From the NCBI RefSeq assembly GCF_901686465.1, contig NZ_LR594487.1:1423650-1487649 (forward strand): DNA of 64,000 nucleotides, written 5' to 3'. The notes under the pieces were generated by a model, which did no database searches, was not told the origin of the DNA, and worked only from the letters and a program-made list of their open reading frames with translations. This stretch comes from Halorubrum sp. DM2 (GTDB taxonomy: Archaea > Halobacteriota > Halobacteria > Halobacteriales > Haloferacaceae). The position numbers and the translations under genes are program-made. This document shows, piece after piece, positions 18,554 through 27,781 of the stretch; position 1 is the first letter of the stretch; each line of letters opens with the position of its first letter.

Positions 18554-18946
18554 TTAGTAGACGTATGCGATCACTTGGCCACCGATGCCCTGTTCGCGGG
18601 CCTCGTAGTGGCTCATGACGCCGTGGCTCGTCGTGACGATGAGCGTCCCGTAGTCACGGGCGGGGAGGTACCGCTTCTCCCACTTCTCGAACTCGTCAGC
18701 GCCCGCCGAGTAGCGGGGCTTGACTGCGCCACACTCGTTGATCGCGCCTTTCAGTTCGACCTCGAACTTCCCGGCCTTCCCGTCGTCGACGTACTCGAAG
18801 CCGTCGACGTACCCGCGGTCGTAGAGGACCTCGAGGACGGAGCCGATGGTGTTCGAAGCGGGCTCTACCGTGTACGACAGATGGCCAACGCTCTCGGCGT
18901 TGTCCATGCCGGCGAGCGCGTTGGTGAATGGATCGTTTCCCGTCAT
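18554..18946 (-). CDS. rps8: 30S ribosomal protein S8 (uS8)
   Basis: A 130-residue 16S rRNA-binding protein. The start at MTGNDPFTNALAGMDNAE (18946) fits the family; the frame upstream runs into S14. The C-terminal RDYGTLIVTTSHGVMSHYEA is the typical RNA-binding segment. Confidence 0.96.
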   Translation of the reverse strand: MTGNDPFTNALAGMDNAESVGHLSYTVEPASNTIGSVLEVLYDRGYVDGFEYVDDGKAGKFEVELKGAINECGAVKPRYSAGADEFEKWEKRYLPARDYGTLIVTTSHGVMSHYEAREQGIGGQVIAYVY

Positions 18947-18948
18947 GA

Positions 18949-19122
18949 TCAGCTGTACTTCTCGAATCCCATGTCTCGGGCGACCTCGCGGAAACACTGC
19001 CGGCAGAGGTTGATATCGTACTTGCCGACGAGTCCCTGCTCGCGGTCGCACCGCCGGCACGTGTGCCGGGAGTCGGTGCGCTTCGCGGCGTGCTCGCCCG
19101 TGTCGTTGTTCGCTTCGCTCAT
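18949..19122 (-). CDS. rps14: 30S ribosomal protein S14, zinc type (uS14)
   Basis: A 57-residue gene found by reading between S8 and L5. The product begins [20 protein letters not shown] and carries a zinc site of two CxxC pairs (CRRC and CRQC), ending RDMGFEKYS. Its ATG overlaps the L5 stop by four bases; S8 begins two bases after its own stop. Confidence 0.95.
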   Translation of the reverse strand: MSEANNDTGEHAAKRTDSRHTCRRCDREQGLVGKYDINLCRQCFREVARDMGFEKYS

Positions 19123-19643
19123 TCGGTTACCTCGACGTTGAAGTTCGTTTCGAGGAACGCGGCCGCGTCCTCGGCTGTCATCCGGTGGCGGGCGGGGATT
19201 GTCCCCGTCGCCTTGTCGCGCTTCGAGACGCGGTAGCCGGGACGGACGATCGTCGTCGTCACGTCGAGACCGTAGATCCCGGTGTTGGGATCGTACTCCT
19301 GGCTCGGGAAGTCGGTGTGGTCCTCGACCCCGAAGCTGAGGTTGCCCGTGTCGTCGAACTGGCTCCGGCCGATTTCGACCAGCTCCAGCGCGGTTTCGAG
19401 GAACGCGTGCGCGTCCTCGCCCCGCAGCGTCACCTTGACGCCGATCGGGTCGCCCTTGCGGATCCCGAACTCGGCGATGGTGCGCTTCGAGGTGGTCCGG
19501 ACCGACTGCTGGCCCGTGATCTCCTCGATGATCTCCTCGGCGTCGGCGAGGGGTTCACCGCCCTGCCCGACGCCCATGTGGACGACGACCTTCTCGAGGT
19601 ACGGCTCGCGCATCTCGTTGGCGGCGCTGTCGGCTTCACTCAT
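19119..19643 (-). CDS. rpl5: 50S ribosomal protein L5 (uL5)
   Basis: A 5S rRNA-binding protein of 174 residues from the ATG at 19643 ([20 protein letters not shown]). It has the characteristic [20 protein letters not shown] segment. It overlaps S4e by eight bases; an upstream start at 19652 would add three residues only. Confidence 0.96.
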   Translation of the reverse strand: MSEADSAANEMREPYLEKVVVHMGVGQGGEPLADAEEIIEEITGQQSVRTTSKRTIAEFGIRKGDPIGVKVTLRGEDAHAFLETALELVEIGRSQFDDTGNLSFGVEDHTDFPSQEYDPNTGIYGLDVTTTIVRPGYRVSKRDKATGTIPARHRMTAEDAAAFLETNFNVEVTE

Positions 19644-20355
19644 CCGAATCACCCGCCTCCTCGTCGTCCGTGAAGTTCTCGTCGATGACGACGACGTACT
19701 CCTCGACCGTCTCGTAGCCGCCGTCCTCGCTGGCGACGGTGACGGTGTTGTCTCCGGACCCGAGAGTCACGTCGATGTCGTCGATCTCGCCGATCTGACC
19801 GGCGTGCTGGCCGGCGACGGCGGTCACGAGTGCACCCTCCTCGTACTCGAAGTGGGCGACGATCTCCTTCGTCTCGTTGTCGACGACGATCGAGTCGTTC
19901 GTCTCGTAGTCCGCGTCGTCGTCGACGCGGACGTTCGTCCCGTCGTGGAGCGTCAGCTGGACGACCCCGCCGGGGACGACGGTCTTGTTCGTGATCTTCC
20001 CGAGCCGGCTGCCCGCGGCCTCCTCGTCGACGGGAGTCAGCGCGAGCCGACCGCCCTCGTCGGGGAAGACGCGGAAGTACTCCCCGCGCTCGGGGAACGC
20101 CAGGATGTCGAACATCCCGATCGGACGCTGTTCGTCCGAGATGGCGTCCCCGTTGACGAGGATCGAGTCGTTGTTCAGCGCGTAGCGCGCCTCCTTCGTC
20201 GAGTCGACGTAGCCGAGCACGTCCCGAAGCAGGACGACGAGCGGAACGCCCGCCTCGCCGTGCGGGCCCGCGCCCGCCTTCACCGTGAACGTGTCCGTCT
20301 TGCGCTCGACCGGCCAGGAGTTCGGTACTGACAGTCGCTTCTGGTGTCGCGTCAT
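19636..20355 (-). CDS. rps4e: 30S ribosomal protein S4e (eS4)
   Basis: A 239-residue archaeal/eukaryotic-type protein starting [20 protein letters not shown], with an S4 RNA-binding domain (about 45-100) and KOW-like region ([19 protein letters not shown]). It overlaps L24 by four bases. Confidence 0.96.
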   Translation of the reverse strand: MTRHQKRLSVPNSWPVERKTDTFTVKAGAGPHGEAGVPLVVLLRDVLGYVDSTKEARYALNNDSILVNGDAISDEQRPIGMFDILAFPERGEYFRVFPDEGGRLALTPVDEEAAGSRLGKITNKTVVPGGVVQLTLHDGTNVRVDDDADYETNDSIVVDNETKEIVAHFEYEEGALVTAVAGQHAGQIGEIDDIDVTLGSGDNTVTVASEDGGYETVEEYVVVIDENFTDDEEAGDSDE

Positions 20356-20708
20356 TCGTTGTCCTCCTGGAGCCGCGCCTCGCGGCGCTCGTCTTCGAGG
20401 TCCAGTTCGGTCACCCGGACGTTACTCGCCGGGATGGGGCGGGGAACCTCCTCCCCGTCCGCCTTCTCGACGGTGACGTCCTCGACCGTGATCCGCTCGG
20501 CGGACAGGTCGACGGAGACGACCTCCGCCTCCGTCCCGGCCGCGTCGCCGCGAAGCACCTCGACGGTGTCGCCGGCGTTGACGCGGACGTTCCGCTGTCC
20601 ATACTCCTCGCGGAGATCGGCGGTGAGGGTGGCCCGGACCTGGTTCTGCCGCTCGTGGAGCGGCGCGGTCTCCGACCGTTTTCGTTGTTTGCGTGGCTGT
20701 TTCGTCAT
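20352..20708 (-). CDS. rpl24: 50S ribosomal protein L24 (uL24)
   Basis: A 118-residue assembly-initiating protein. It has a basic N-terminus ([20 protein letters not shown]) and the KOW motif [20 protein letters not shown]. It starts two bases after the L14 stop. Confidence 0.96.
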   Translation of the reverse strand: MTKQPRKQRKRSETAPLHERQNQVRATLTADLREEYGQRNVRVNAGDTVEVLRGDAAGTEAEVVSVDLSAERITVEDVTVEKADGEEVPRPIPASNVRVTELDLEDERREARLQEDNE

Positions 20709-20710
20709 AG

Positions 20711-21109
20711 TTAGACGATCATCGTCGCGGTCGAGGCGATGCTCCCGAACCGTTCGGCGACCTCGCGGGCGACGGGGCCTTTGATCTCCGTGCCCCGCGG
20801 CTCCTCGAGGTCGTCGATGATGACGGCCGCGTTGTCCTCGAACTTCACGCGCGTGCCGTCCGGACGGCGGATCGGCTTGCGCTGGCGGACGACGACCGCC
20901 TCCAGCACCTGCCGCCGCATCTCCGGGGTCCCTTTCGTGACCGAGACGGTCACCTTGTCGCCGATTCCTGCCTTCGGGTGACGGTTCTTCGTGCCGGAGT
21001 AGCCCGACACGGAGATGACCTTCAGCTCACGAGCGCCGGTGTTGTCGGCGCACGTGATGAGCGAGCCCTTCGAGAGCCCCTGCGTGACATCGGCCTTGAG
21101 CGCCTCCAT
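20711..21109 (-). CDS. rpl14: 50S ribosomal protein L14 (uL14)
   Basis: A 132-residue subunit-interface protein with the signature [20 protein letters not shown] and the family ending. The ATG at 21109 overlaps the S17 stop (TGATG); the in-frame GTG upstream is less likely. Confidence 0.96.
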   Translation of the reverse strand: MEALKADVTQGLSKGSLITCADNTGARELKVISVSGYSGTKNRHPKAGIGDKVTVSVTKGTPEMRRQVLEAVVVRQRKPIRRPDGTRVKFEDNAAVIIDDLEEPRGTEIKGPVAREVAERFGSIASTATMIV

Positions 21110-21453
21110 CACTGATCACCCGACAGGATCTCGACGACGACGTGGGACTTCGTCTTCGAGAGCGGTCGCGTCTCCGCGATTGTCACTTCGTCACCGACTT
21201 CGAGCGAGTCGAGCACGCCCGGCACGTGGGCCGGGATGCGCGAGCGACGCTTCATGTACCGATCGTATTTCGGCACGAACACGTCGTACTCTCGCTCGAC
21301 GATGACGGTCTTTGCCATGTCCGTCGACACGACCGTTCCCTCGCGGGTCTGGCCGCGGACGGAGAGCTGCCCGTAGAACGGGCACTTCTCGTAGTCGTAA
21401 TCCTCCGGGTTGTCTGGCTCCGGAGGCGTGGGTACGTCGATTCCTATCGCCAT
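21109..21453 (-). CDS. rps17: 30S ribosomal protein S17 (uS17)
   Basis: A 114-residue 16S rRNA-binding OB-fold protein. It starts [20 protein letters not shown]; the [20 protein letters not shown] strand pair and [19 protein letters not shown] motif are typical. It overlaps the RNase P component gene by ten bases. Confidence 0.96.
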   Translation of the reverse strand: MAIGIDVPTPPEPDNPEDYDYEKCPFYGQLSVRGQTREGTVVSTDMAKTVIVEREYDVFVPKYDRYMKRRSRIPAHVPGVLDSLEVGDEVTIAETRPLSKTKSHVVVEILSGDQ

Positions 21454-21902
21454 TGTGTGGCACCTCGTTCGGTGCGTTCGGCGGGTCGATATCGCAACCG
21501 ATCGCCATCCACCGTCGCGTAGACCGCATCTTTGCACTCGCCTCGTCGGCTCGCCGGACCCGCACCGTCACCGTCGACGGCGCTTGTGGACCCGGACGGG
21601 CCAGACTGACGGGGGCGGACCCCCGTAGTATCCGACCCGAGTTGGGACGCGGACCCCGGCGACTGCGCGTCGCCGGCGGCTTCATCTGTGCGAGCGGTCG
21701 GCGTCTCGACGACGCCGAACTCGAACGTCGCGCCCGACTTGGGCACGCGCTTGTCCCCCGACGCCGTTCGGACCACGAGGGTGCCGAACGTCTCGTCGAG
21801 CACGCGACCGACGACGCCGGCGTGGGCGTCGCTGTCGGCGTCGACCACCCGAACCGGGAGGCCGACGAGTTCGTGCCTAACGAGGTTGTCGGGGGAGATC
21901 AT
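21444..21902 (-). CDS. rnp1: Ribonuclease P protein component 1 (Rpp29/Pop4-like)
   Basis: A protein subunit of the tRNA 5'-processing RNase P, encoded as usual between L29 and S17. The Sm-like fold is visible as LVRHELVGLPVRVVDADSDA, GVVGRVLDETFGTLVVR and KSGATFEF. It closes with DAVYATVDGDRLRYRPAER. Residues about 69-122 are a Gly/Ser/Asp-rich insertion that splits the last strand from the rest, making 152 residues instead of the usual 90-130. It is probably a disordered loop. Confidence 0.93.
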   Translation of the reverse strand: MISPDNLVRHELVGLPVRVVDADSDAHAGVVGRVLDETFGTLVVRTASGDKRVPKSGATFEFGVVETPTARTDEAAGDAQSPGSASQLGSDTTGVRPRQSGPSGSTSAVDGDGAGPASRRGECKDAVYATVDGDRLRYRPAERTERGATQWR

Positions 21903-21903
21903 C

Positions 21904-22122
21904 TTACTGTTCGTCCTCGTCGAAGTCGCCTTCTTCCGTCTGGATCGTCTTGATCCGCGCGATGGTCTTCTTCAGCTCGTTGACGCGGCCCGGGCTCTCC
22001 GGCATGCCGCCGGCCGCCCGCTGCGCCTTCGAGTTGAGCAGCTCGGTCTCGAGCTCCTCGAGTTCGACCTCCCGCTCCGCCGCGGTCATGTCGCGGATCT
22101 CGTCTGTGTAGAGGATCGCCAT
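21904..22122 (-). CDS. rpl29: 50S ribosomal protein L29 (uL29)
   Basis: A 72-residue two-helix protein at the exit tunnel, [20 protein letters not shown] followed by [20 protein letters not shown] and an acidic tail. The longer upstream frame lies over S3 and is rejected. One base separates it from both neighbours. Confidence 0.95.
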   Translation of the reverse strand: MAILYTDEIRDMTAAEREVELEELETELLNSKAQRAAGGMPESPGRVNELKKTIARIKTIQTEEGDFDEDEQ

Positions 22123-22123
22123 C

Positions 22124-23068
22124 TTACTCGTCCTCCTCGTCTTCCTCGTCGGCCGCCTCCATCTCGGCGACGAGGTCGGCCGCCTCGGACTCGATCTCTT
22201 CGTCGAGCTCGTCGAGTTCGTCGGCCTCGACGTCCTCGTCGGTGACCGGTTCCTCCGCGGCGACGTCGGTGGCCTCGCTGGCCGTGTCCTGCGTCTCCTC
22301 GACGACCTCCTCGACGACCTCCTCGTCGATAGCCTCTGCGGGGTCCTCGTCGGGGACATCGACGTCGTCGCCGGCCCCGACGTCCGGGACCTCCTCGGGC
22401 TCTTCTTCCAAGAGCGCCTCGACGCCCTCGTCGTCGCCCGCGGCCGCGGCCTGCTCGACCTCCGGGACCTCGGCGTCCTCGCGGACCTCGAAGTCGTCGG
22501 GCAGCGTCGCGCCCGGCGGGATGATCTTCACGTTGACGCCGATCGTGCCGAGCTTCATGACGGCGACGCCTTGGCCGTGGTCGACGACCTCCTCCGCGGG
22601 CTCGCCGTTGTGCTTGATGTAGCCGCGGTTGAACTTCTCGACGCGCGAGCGCGCCCCGGTGACCTTACCGGACAAGACGATCTCGGCACCTAACGCGCCG
22701 GCGTCCATGATCCGGTCGATCGTCGTGTGACCGGCCTTCCGGAAGTACCAGCCGCGTTCGAGGGCGTTCGCGAGACGGTCCGCAACGATCTGGGCGTTCA
22801 GGTCGGGCTCGTCGACCTCCTGAACGTCGATCTGCGGGTCGTCCATGTCGAAGCGGTCCTCCAGCTCGGTGGTGATCTTGCGGATGTTCTTCCCGCCTTT
22901 TCCGATCACCATGCCGGGCTTTTCGGCCTTTAAGACGATCTGCGTGCCCATCGGCGTCTGGGCGACGTCCATCCCGCCGTAGCCGGCGCGGCCGAGCTCG
23001 TCCGCGAAGAACTCGTTGATCTGGGAACGGCGCAGGCCGTCCTCGATGAATTGGTGTTCGTCAGCCAT
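22124..23068 (-). CDS. rps3: 30S ribosomal protein S3 (uS3) with long acidic tail
   Basis: The core (about 1-200) has the KH domain [20 protein letters not shown] and the C-terminal S3 domain. Residues about 205-314 are a Glu/Asp/Ala/Val-rich tail that nearly doubles the acidic charge. Such tails occur in haloarchaeal S3; length varies. Its ATG overlaps the L22 stop by one base. The tail is probably disordered and solvent-exposed. Confidence 0.96.
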   Translation of the reverse strand: MADEHQFIEDGLRRSQINEFFADELGRAGYGGMDVAQTPMGTQIVLKAEKPGMVIGKGGKNIRKITTELEDRFDMDDPQIDVQEVDEPDLNAQIVADRLANALERGWYFRKAGHTTIDRIMDAGALGAEIVLSGKVTGARSRVEKFNRGYIKHNGEPAEEVVDHGQGVAVMKLGTIGVNVKIIPPGATLPDDFEVREDAEVPEVEQAAAAGDDEGVEALLEEEPEEVPDVGAGDDVDVPDEDPAEAIDEEVVEEVVEETQDTASEATDVAAEEPVTDEDVEADELDELDEEIESEAADLVAEMEAADEEDEEDE

Positions 23069-23532
23069 TAGTTGTCAGCCTCCGGCTCCTCGATGATCAG
23101 TTCGACGTCGGCGAGCGTGGTGTTCCACTCCGTCGCGCCCGCGGCGCGGGGGTTCCGACCGGGTCGTTCGCCGACCTTGTGCGGGGCGACGTGTTTGATG
23201 ACCATCTCCTCGCCGTCGAATCCCTGCTCGTCGGCGTTGTTCCTGACGTTCTCCAAGAGCTTGAGGAAGTCCTTCGCGGCCTTCTCGGGGTACCGTCCCG
23301 CGTCCCAGCCGTCGATGTCGGAGCGGTGACCCGCGCCGGCGTTGTGCTGGCGCATCGGCACCGAGGTCTCCTCGTCGATGACTTCCCGGAGGAACTCCTC
23401 CGCGTCGGCGACCGTCTCGCCTTTGATCTCTCGGGAGATCTCCTTGCTGTCCTTCACGCTGATGGGCCGGTCGCGGAGCATCCCCTTGGCGGTGGTCTCC
23501 GGGTCGGCCTCGACGCTGTAGTTGATTCCCAT
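23068..23532 (-). CDS. rpl22: 50S ribosomal protein L22 (uL22)
   Basis: A 154-residue exit-tunnel protein. It begins [20 protein letters not shown] and has the beta-hairpin region [20 protein letters not shown] and [20 protein letters not shown] lining the tunnel. Three bases separate it from S19. Confidence 0.96.
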   Translation of the reverse strand: MGINYSVEADPETTAKGMLRDRPISVKDSKEISREIKGETVADAEEFLREVIDEETSVPMRQHNAGAGHRSDIDGWDAGRYPEKAAKDFLKLLENVRNNADEQGFDGEEMVIKHVAPHKVGERPGRNPRAAGATEWNTTLADVELIIEEPEADN

Positions 23533-23535
23533 GGG

Positions 23536-23961
23536 TTACTTGAGGGGCACGAACTTCGAGGACCGGGTCGCGCCGATGCCGGCCTGACCGTGTTCGACGG
23601 TGCTTCGCGTGAGGTGGAACTCACCGAGGTAGTGCCCGATCATCTCGGGCTCGACCTGAACGCGCTCGAAGCTGTGACCGTTGTACACGGAGAAGGTGAC
23701 GCCGACGAACTCCGGCAGGATCGGCATGTCGCGCAGATGCGTCCGGATCGGGTCGTCGGCCGTCGTCTCCTTGTCGCGGCTCCGGACCGTCTCCAGCAGC
23801 TTCTGCTGTTCGGTGCCGAGTCCGCGAACGATGCTTCGCCGCTGGCGTGCGGGGAGCAGTTCCGCGACCTCGTCTACGTCCATCTCCTGCAGCTCGTCGA
23901 GCGAGTGACCGCGGTAGGCGAACTCCTTGCCCTCGCGGCCGGTTCGGTAATCTGAACTCAT
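23536..23961 (-). CDS. rps19: 30S ribosomal protein S19 (uS19)
   Basis: A 141-residue head-domain protein with [20 protein letters not shown] and the C-terminal [20 protein letters not shown]. Archaeal S19 is longer at the N-terminus than bacterial S19, as here. It overlaps L2 by four bases. Confidence 0.96.
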   Translation of the reverse strand: MSSDYRTGREGKEFAYRGHSLDELQEMDVDEVAELLPARQRRSIVRGLGTEQQKLLETVRSRDKETTADDPIRTHLRDMPILPEFVGVTFSVYNGHSFERVQVEPEMIGHYLGEFHLTRSTVEHGQAGIGATRSSKFVPLK

Positions 23962-24680
23962 TTGTTGCTACCTCGTCCGGTGCGCTTGGATGCGATGTCA
24001 CCGACCTTGCGTCCCGGCGGGGCGTTCCGCGAGACGGACTTCGGCTGTCCGGGGTGTTGGCGACCACCGCCACCGAAGGGGTGGTCGACGGCGTTCATCG
24101 CGACGCCGCGCACGCGCGGGTATTTGGTGCCGCGCGCTTTCATCTTGTGGTGTTTGTTCCCGGCCTTGACGAAGGGCTTCTCCGTCCGGCCGCCGCCCGC
24201 GACCACGCCGATCGTGGCGCGGCACTGCGGGTCGAGTCGCTTCACTTCGCCGCTGGGGAGCTCGACGACCGCGACGTCGCGGTCGTGGGTGAGAAGCGTC
24301 GCCGACACGCCGGAGGCGCGCGCGAACTTCCCGCCGTCCCCGCGGTTGCTCTCGACGTTACAGACCGGCACGCCCTCGGGGATCTCCGCCAGCGGGAGCG
24401 TGTTGCCCGGCTTGATCTCCGCCGAGACGCCGACCTGAATCGTCTCGCCCACGCGCACGCCTTCCGGCGCAAGCACGAGCCGACGGTCGTCGTCCTCGAA
24501 CTCGATCTCCGCGAGCGGAGCCGAGCGGGCGGGGTCGTGTTCGATCCCGACAATCTCGCCGGTGATCGTGTCCACGTCTTCGAGCTTCTTGTGCGACAGT
24601 TCCGCCTTGTAACGGTGGGAGGGGGCCCGGAACGTCGGGCCGCCGCGTCCGCGCCGTTGTCCTTGAATTCGTCGTCCCAT
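23958..24680 (-). CDS. rpl2: 50S ribosomal protein L2 (uL2)
   Basis: A peptidyl-transferase-centre protein of 240 residues. It starts [20 protein letters not shown] and has the late loop [20 protein letters not shown] with the conserved histidine region. One base lies between it and the L23 stop. Confidence 0.97.
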   Translation of the reverse strand: MGRRIQGQRRGRGGPTFRAPSHRYKAELSHKKLEDVDTITGEIVGIEHDPARSAPLAEIEFEDDDRRLVLAPEGVRVGETIQVGVSAEIKPGNTLPLAEIPEGVPVCNVESNRGDGGKFARASGVSATLLTHDRDVAVVELPSGEVKRLDPQCRATIGVVAGGGRTEKPFVKAGNKHHKMKARGTKYPRVRGVAMNAVDHPFGGGGRQHPGQPKSVSRNAPPGRKVGDIASKRTGRGSNK

Positions 24681-24681
24681 C

Positions 24682-24936
24682 TTAGAACACCCCGATGCGC
24701 GAGGCGATTTCGGTCGCGTCGTCGTCCTCGGAGAGGGTGACGATCGCCTTCTTCTCGCCCTGCGGCGTCACCTGCGTGTTCACGCCGACGACGCCCACGT
24801 CGTAGCGGTCCGCGACCTCGGAGCTGATCTCCGGTTTGGTCGCGTCCACGTCGACGAGGAACAGCAGCTTGTTGTTGAAGTCCATCTCGTTCATCGCCTG
24901 CTCGGTGACGATCGGGTGCTCGATGATCGAGTTCAT
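24682..24936 (-). CDS. rpl23: 50S ribosomal protein L23 (uL23)
   Basis: An 84-residue exit-tunnel rim protein that contacts SRP. The start MNSIIEHPIVTEQAMNEMDF at 24936 fits the family and overlaps the L4 stop by four bases. Confidence 0.96.
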   Translation of the reverse strand: MNSIIEHPIVTEQAMNEMDFNNKLLFLVDVDATKPEISSEVADRYDVGVVGVNTQVTPQGEKKAIVTLSEDDDATEIASRIGVF

Positions 24937-25679
24937 CGGTCGGCCACCTCCGAGACGGCGCTTTCGGTCCACAGCGTGAGGCGGCCCGGATGCGCGCCCG
25001 GCGCGAGGTCTTCCGCGTTGACCTCGCCCGCGGTCGCGATGTCGACGCCCGCGAGGTTGCGGGCGGCGCGGGACGGCTCCTCACTGGTGACGACGAGGAC
25101 GGACTTCGGCTGGCGGTACTTGCGGCCGCGGGCCTTCCCCTGTCCGGCGCGGACGGAGCGGCCCTCCTCGGAGCGCTCGATGTCGGCGTCGACGCCGACG
25201 GCTTCGAGCACGCTCAGGGCCTCCTGCGTCTTTTCGAGGTCCTCGAACTCGTCGCTCACGACGAGCGGGAGGTCGAGGTCCTCGTCGAACGCGTGGCCGC
25301 GCTCGGCGACGAGCTCGGCGTCGGTGGTGGCCGCGATGGCCGACCGGATGGCGAGCTGTCGCTCCTTGTCGTTCAGTTTCTTCGTCTGGTCCTTCTCGGC
25401 CTTCGGCGGGTGCGCGGCGCGGCCCGACACGGCATGCGGGACGCGACGGGCGACGTTCTCGGAACGCGGCACGTGCGCGAGCCCGCGGCCGGAGCCGAAC
25501 GACTCGGCGGGCGTCCGCAGCCCGGCGAACTCGTCTGCCCCGTAGGCCTGCTTTCGATTGGCCTGGGCGGCACCGACCGCGCGACCGATGAGGTCCGGTC
25601 GGAACGCGGTCTCGAAGACGGCCGGCAGATCGATGCTGCCCGCCTCGTCGCCGTCCAGGTCGTGTACTGTTGCGTTCAT
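24933..25679 (-). CDS. rpl4: 50S ribosomal protein L4 (uL4, archaeal L4/L1e)
   Basis: A 248-residue tunnel protein with the extended loop RTPAESFGSGRGLAHVPRSE typical of archaeal/eukaryotic L4. Three bases separate it from L3. Confidence 0.96.
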   Translation of the reverse strand: MNATVHDLDGDEAGSIDLPAVFETAFRPDLIGRAVGAAQANRKQAYGADEFAGLRTPAESFGSGRGLAHVPRSENVARRVPHAVSGRAAHPPKAEKDQTKKLNDKERQLAIRSAIAATTDAELVAERGHAFDEDLDLPLVVSDEFEDLEKTQEALSVLEAVGVDADIERSEEGRSVRAGQGKARGRKYRQPKSVLVVTSEEPSRAARNLAGVDIATAGEVNAEDLAPGAHPGRLTLWTESAVSEVADR

Positions 25680-25682
25680 TGG

Positions 25683-26699
25683 TTATCCCTGGTTGGATTC
25701 GGTTGAAACGTACCGGACCTCGGGGTCGAGGCGCGGCTGGTCGTTCGGCCGGATGGCCGGGCGGAAGCGAAGCAGGCGCTGGTCCGGTCCCGGCAGCGAG
25801 CCCTTGATGAGCGCGTACTCGCCGTCGACCTCGCCGTAGTTGACGAAGCCGCCGTCGACGGAGGCGTCGTCGCCCTCGCCGAAGTCGATGAGGCGCTTGT
25901 TGAGCTCGGTGCGCTGATGGTAGCCGGTCTGGCCCTGCTGGGGCACGGTCGAGCGGACGCGAGAGGGGTTCCACGGACCGAGGTTACCGATCCGACGCCG
26001 CCATCCCTGACGGGCGTGTTTGCCCTTCCGCTTTTGAACGCCCCACCGCTTGACGGGGCCCTGCGTCCCTTTGCCCTTCGTGATGCCGGAGACGTCGGTG
26101 TACTGCCCCGCGCGGAAGACGTCGCCGAACTCGTGGGCACCGCCCTCGGAAACGAGATCAAGCGCGAAGTCGGCGCGCTCCTCCAGGGAGCCGCCGCCGA
26201 CGCGCGTCTCCATGACGTCGGGCTTCTTCTTGGGTACGTTCGAGAGATCCGAGGGCGCGGTGTGGGTGATGACGCGCACGTCGTCGACGACGTCGTCGTC
26301 GAGCAGCGCGCGCAGTTCCTCCGCGTCGGTCTCGAAGGTGTCTTCGGCCGGCAGGTCGAGCGCGCGGTCGAGCTCCTCGTGGAACTCGCCGCTCCAGACC
26401 TCTGCGACCGGCTTCTGTCCGTACGGCGTCTCTTCGTAGGCGCGCACGGCGACGGCGTACATCTGCGGCGTCTCGACGACGGTGACGGGAACGGCTTCCT
26501 CCATTCCCTCACGCGGCGAGTTCGCCTCGTCGTTGACCATCATGACGTGGGTCATTCCGGCTTTGTAGCCGGCGAAGCCCTGCAGCGCAGGGGCCCCATC
26601 GTCTTCTGGCCACGAACGGATGCGCGGCACCTCGCTCTCTGCGCGGGTGCGCGGGCCGTAGCCCAGCGAGCCTTTTCGTGGTCGGCTTGGTTGTGGCAT
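25683..26699 (-). CDS. rpl3: 50S ribosomal protein L3 (uL3)
   Basis: A 338-residue protein beginning MPQPSRPRKGSLGYGPRTRA. The central W-finger region RWGVQKRKGKHARQGWRRRI reaches towards the peptidyl-transferase centre. It follows the SPOUT methyltransferase by four bases. Confidence 0.97.
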   Translation of the reverse strand: MPQPSRPRKGSLGYGPRTRAESEVPRIRSWPEDDGAPALQGFAGYKAGMTHVMMVNDEANSPREGMEEAVPVTVVETPQMYAVAVRAYEETPYGQKPVAEVWSGEFHEELDRALDLPAEDTFETDAEELRALLDDDVVDDVRVITHTAPSDLSNVPKKKPDVMETRVGGGSLEERADFALDLVSEGGAHEFGDVFRAGQYTDVSGITKGKGTQGPVKRWGVQKRKGKHARQGWRRRIGNLGPWNPSRVRSTVPQQGQTGYHQRTELNKRLIDFGEGDDASVDGGFVNYGEVDGEYALIKGSLPGPDQRLLRFRPAIRPNDQPRLDPEVRYVSTESNQG

Positions 26700-26703
26700 G
26701 TGT

Positions 26704-27570
26704 TTACTCCGTGAGTGTGAGCGAGCCGAGGGTCGCGAACAGAGCCTCCTCCGTCCGGACGACCTCGCTCGCCTGTGCCGGGATCGTGTTCAGCCAGAGG
26801 TCGAACCCCGGATCGGGTTCGACCGAGCGGCCGTCGGCGACGGCCGCCCGAATGCGGTCGGGCGAAAGCCCGAGCATCTCCGGAAGCCCCCGCTCGGGCG
26901 CGCCGAAGGCGACGGTGTACCCGCCGGCCTTCCGCGCGTCCGAGACGAGGTCGCCGAGCCGCGAGACGGAGAGTTCTGCTCCGTGTCGCGACGTCGCGAC
27001 GGCCAGTCCGTCGCCGGCGAGCGCTTCCGACAGGTCCGCGGCCACGACCTGGAAACCCTCCTCGGGCTTCCCGGCGATGCGGGCGCGGACCGGTTCTCTC
27101 GAAGAGACCCTGATGGTGACGCGCTCCCCCTGCTCGACCTCCATGTCGGAGGGAACGAGCAGGGAGATCGGGTGTTCCCGCAGCGGGGAATTGACCCGGA
27201 CGCGGCCTTCAGGTCCGACCTCGGTCACGAGTCCCTGTGTTTTCGACTCTCCCCCGCTAGGGGTCGAGCCGGTCCGCCACGGCACGCGGAGCGGGGGGAG
27301 TACACCGACGTACCGGAGTTCGTCGCGTTGGCCCCAGAGGTCCTTTCGGAGCTCCGGGGGCGTCGCGGCGTACCCCAGCACGGTGCGGACGTACTCCCCG
27401 CCCCGTCGACCGTCGCCTTCCCGGTCGGGGAAGACGACGAGCCGATCCGCCCGGAACACCGCCGCCGCACGGGCGACGTAGCCGAGTTTGCGAGTCGCCT
27501 CGCGGTCGTCCTCGGCTTCCCGGACGAGCGAAGACGGAACACAGATCGTGAGCCCGTCTTCGGTACGCAT
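26704..27570 (-). CDS. SPOUT-type RNA methyltransferase (DUF171-like), first gene of the superoperon
   Basis: A 288-residue protein resembling archaeal members of the DUF171/SPOUT family, presumed RNA (uridine-N3 type) methyltransferases. The N-terminal part reads TICVPSSLVREAEDD; an OB-like insert (about 110-170) follows. The C-terminal knot region VAFGAPERGLPEMLG and DLWLNTIPAQASEVVRTEEA is typical of SPOUT enzymes. A GTG at 27606 would add 12 residues but lies upstream of the predicted transcript start, so the ATG at 27570 is preferred. Target is likely rRNA given its position before L3; that is inference. Confidence 0.8.
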   Translation of the reverse strand: MRTEDGLTICVPSSLVREAEDDREATRKLGYVARAAAVFRADRLVVFPDREGDGRRGGEYVRTVLGYAATPPELRKDLWGQRDELRYVGVLPPLRVPWRTGSTPSGGESKTQGLVTEVGPEGRVRVNSPLREHPISLLVPSDMEVEQGERVTIRVSSREPVRARIAGKPEEGFQVVAADLSEALAGDGLAVATSRHGAELSVSRLGDLVSDARKAGGYTVAFGAPERGLPEMLGLSPDRIRAAVADGRSVEPDPGFDLWLNTIPAQASEVVRTEEALFATLGSLTLTE

Positions 27571-27607
27571 CGTGGCGAGACTGTACCCCTCGATTTCGGA
27601 CGGCACC

Positions 27608-27615
27608 GTAAAAGG
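27608..27615 (-). promoter_or_regulatory. Probable promoter of the ribosomal superoperon
   Basis: CCTTTTAC on the minus strand predicts a start near 27585, about 15 nt before the methyltransferase ATG. It is the only good TATA-like box before the 25-gene run. Confidence 0.5.
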
Positions 27616-27781
27616 ATAGCGGTCCCGATCTCCGGCTGTGCCGCGTTCACACGGGGTCTGGCGGTCGATTTCGACCCCGAGACCGTGCGAACTGTCACCG
27701 CGGTGGTTGGGGCCACGCCGAGACAGCGACGGCCTTCACGCCGGGACGATACTGACCTTCACGCCGAGGCGGCGACGGTCC

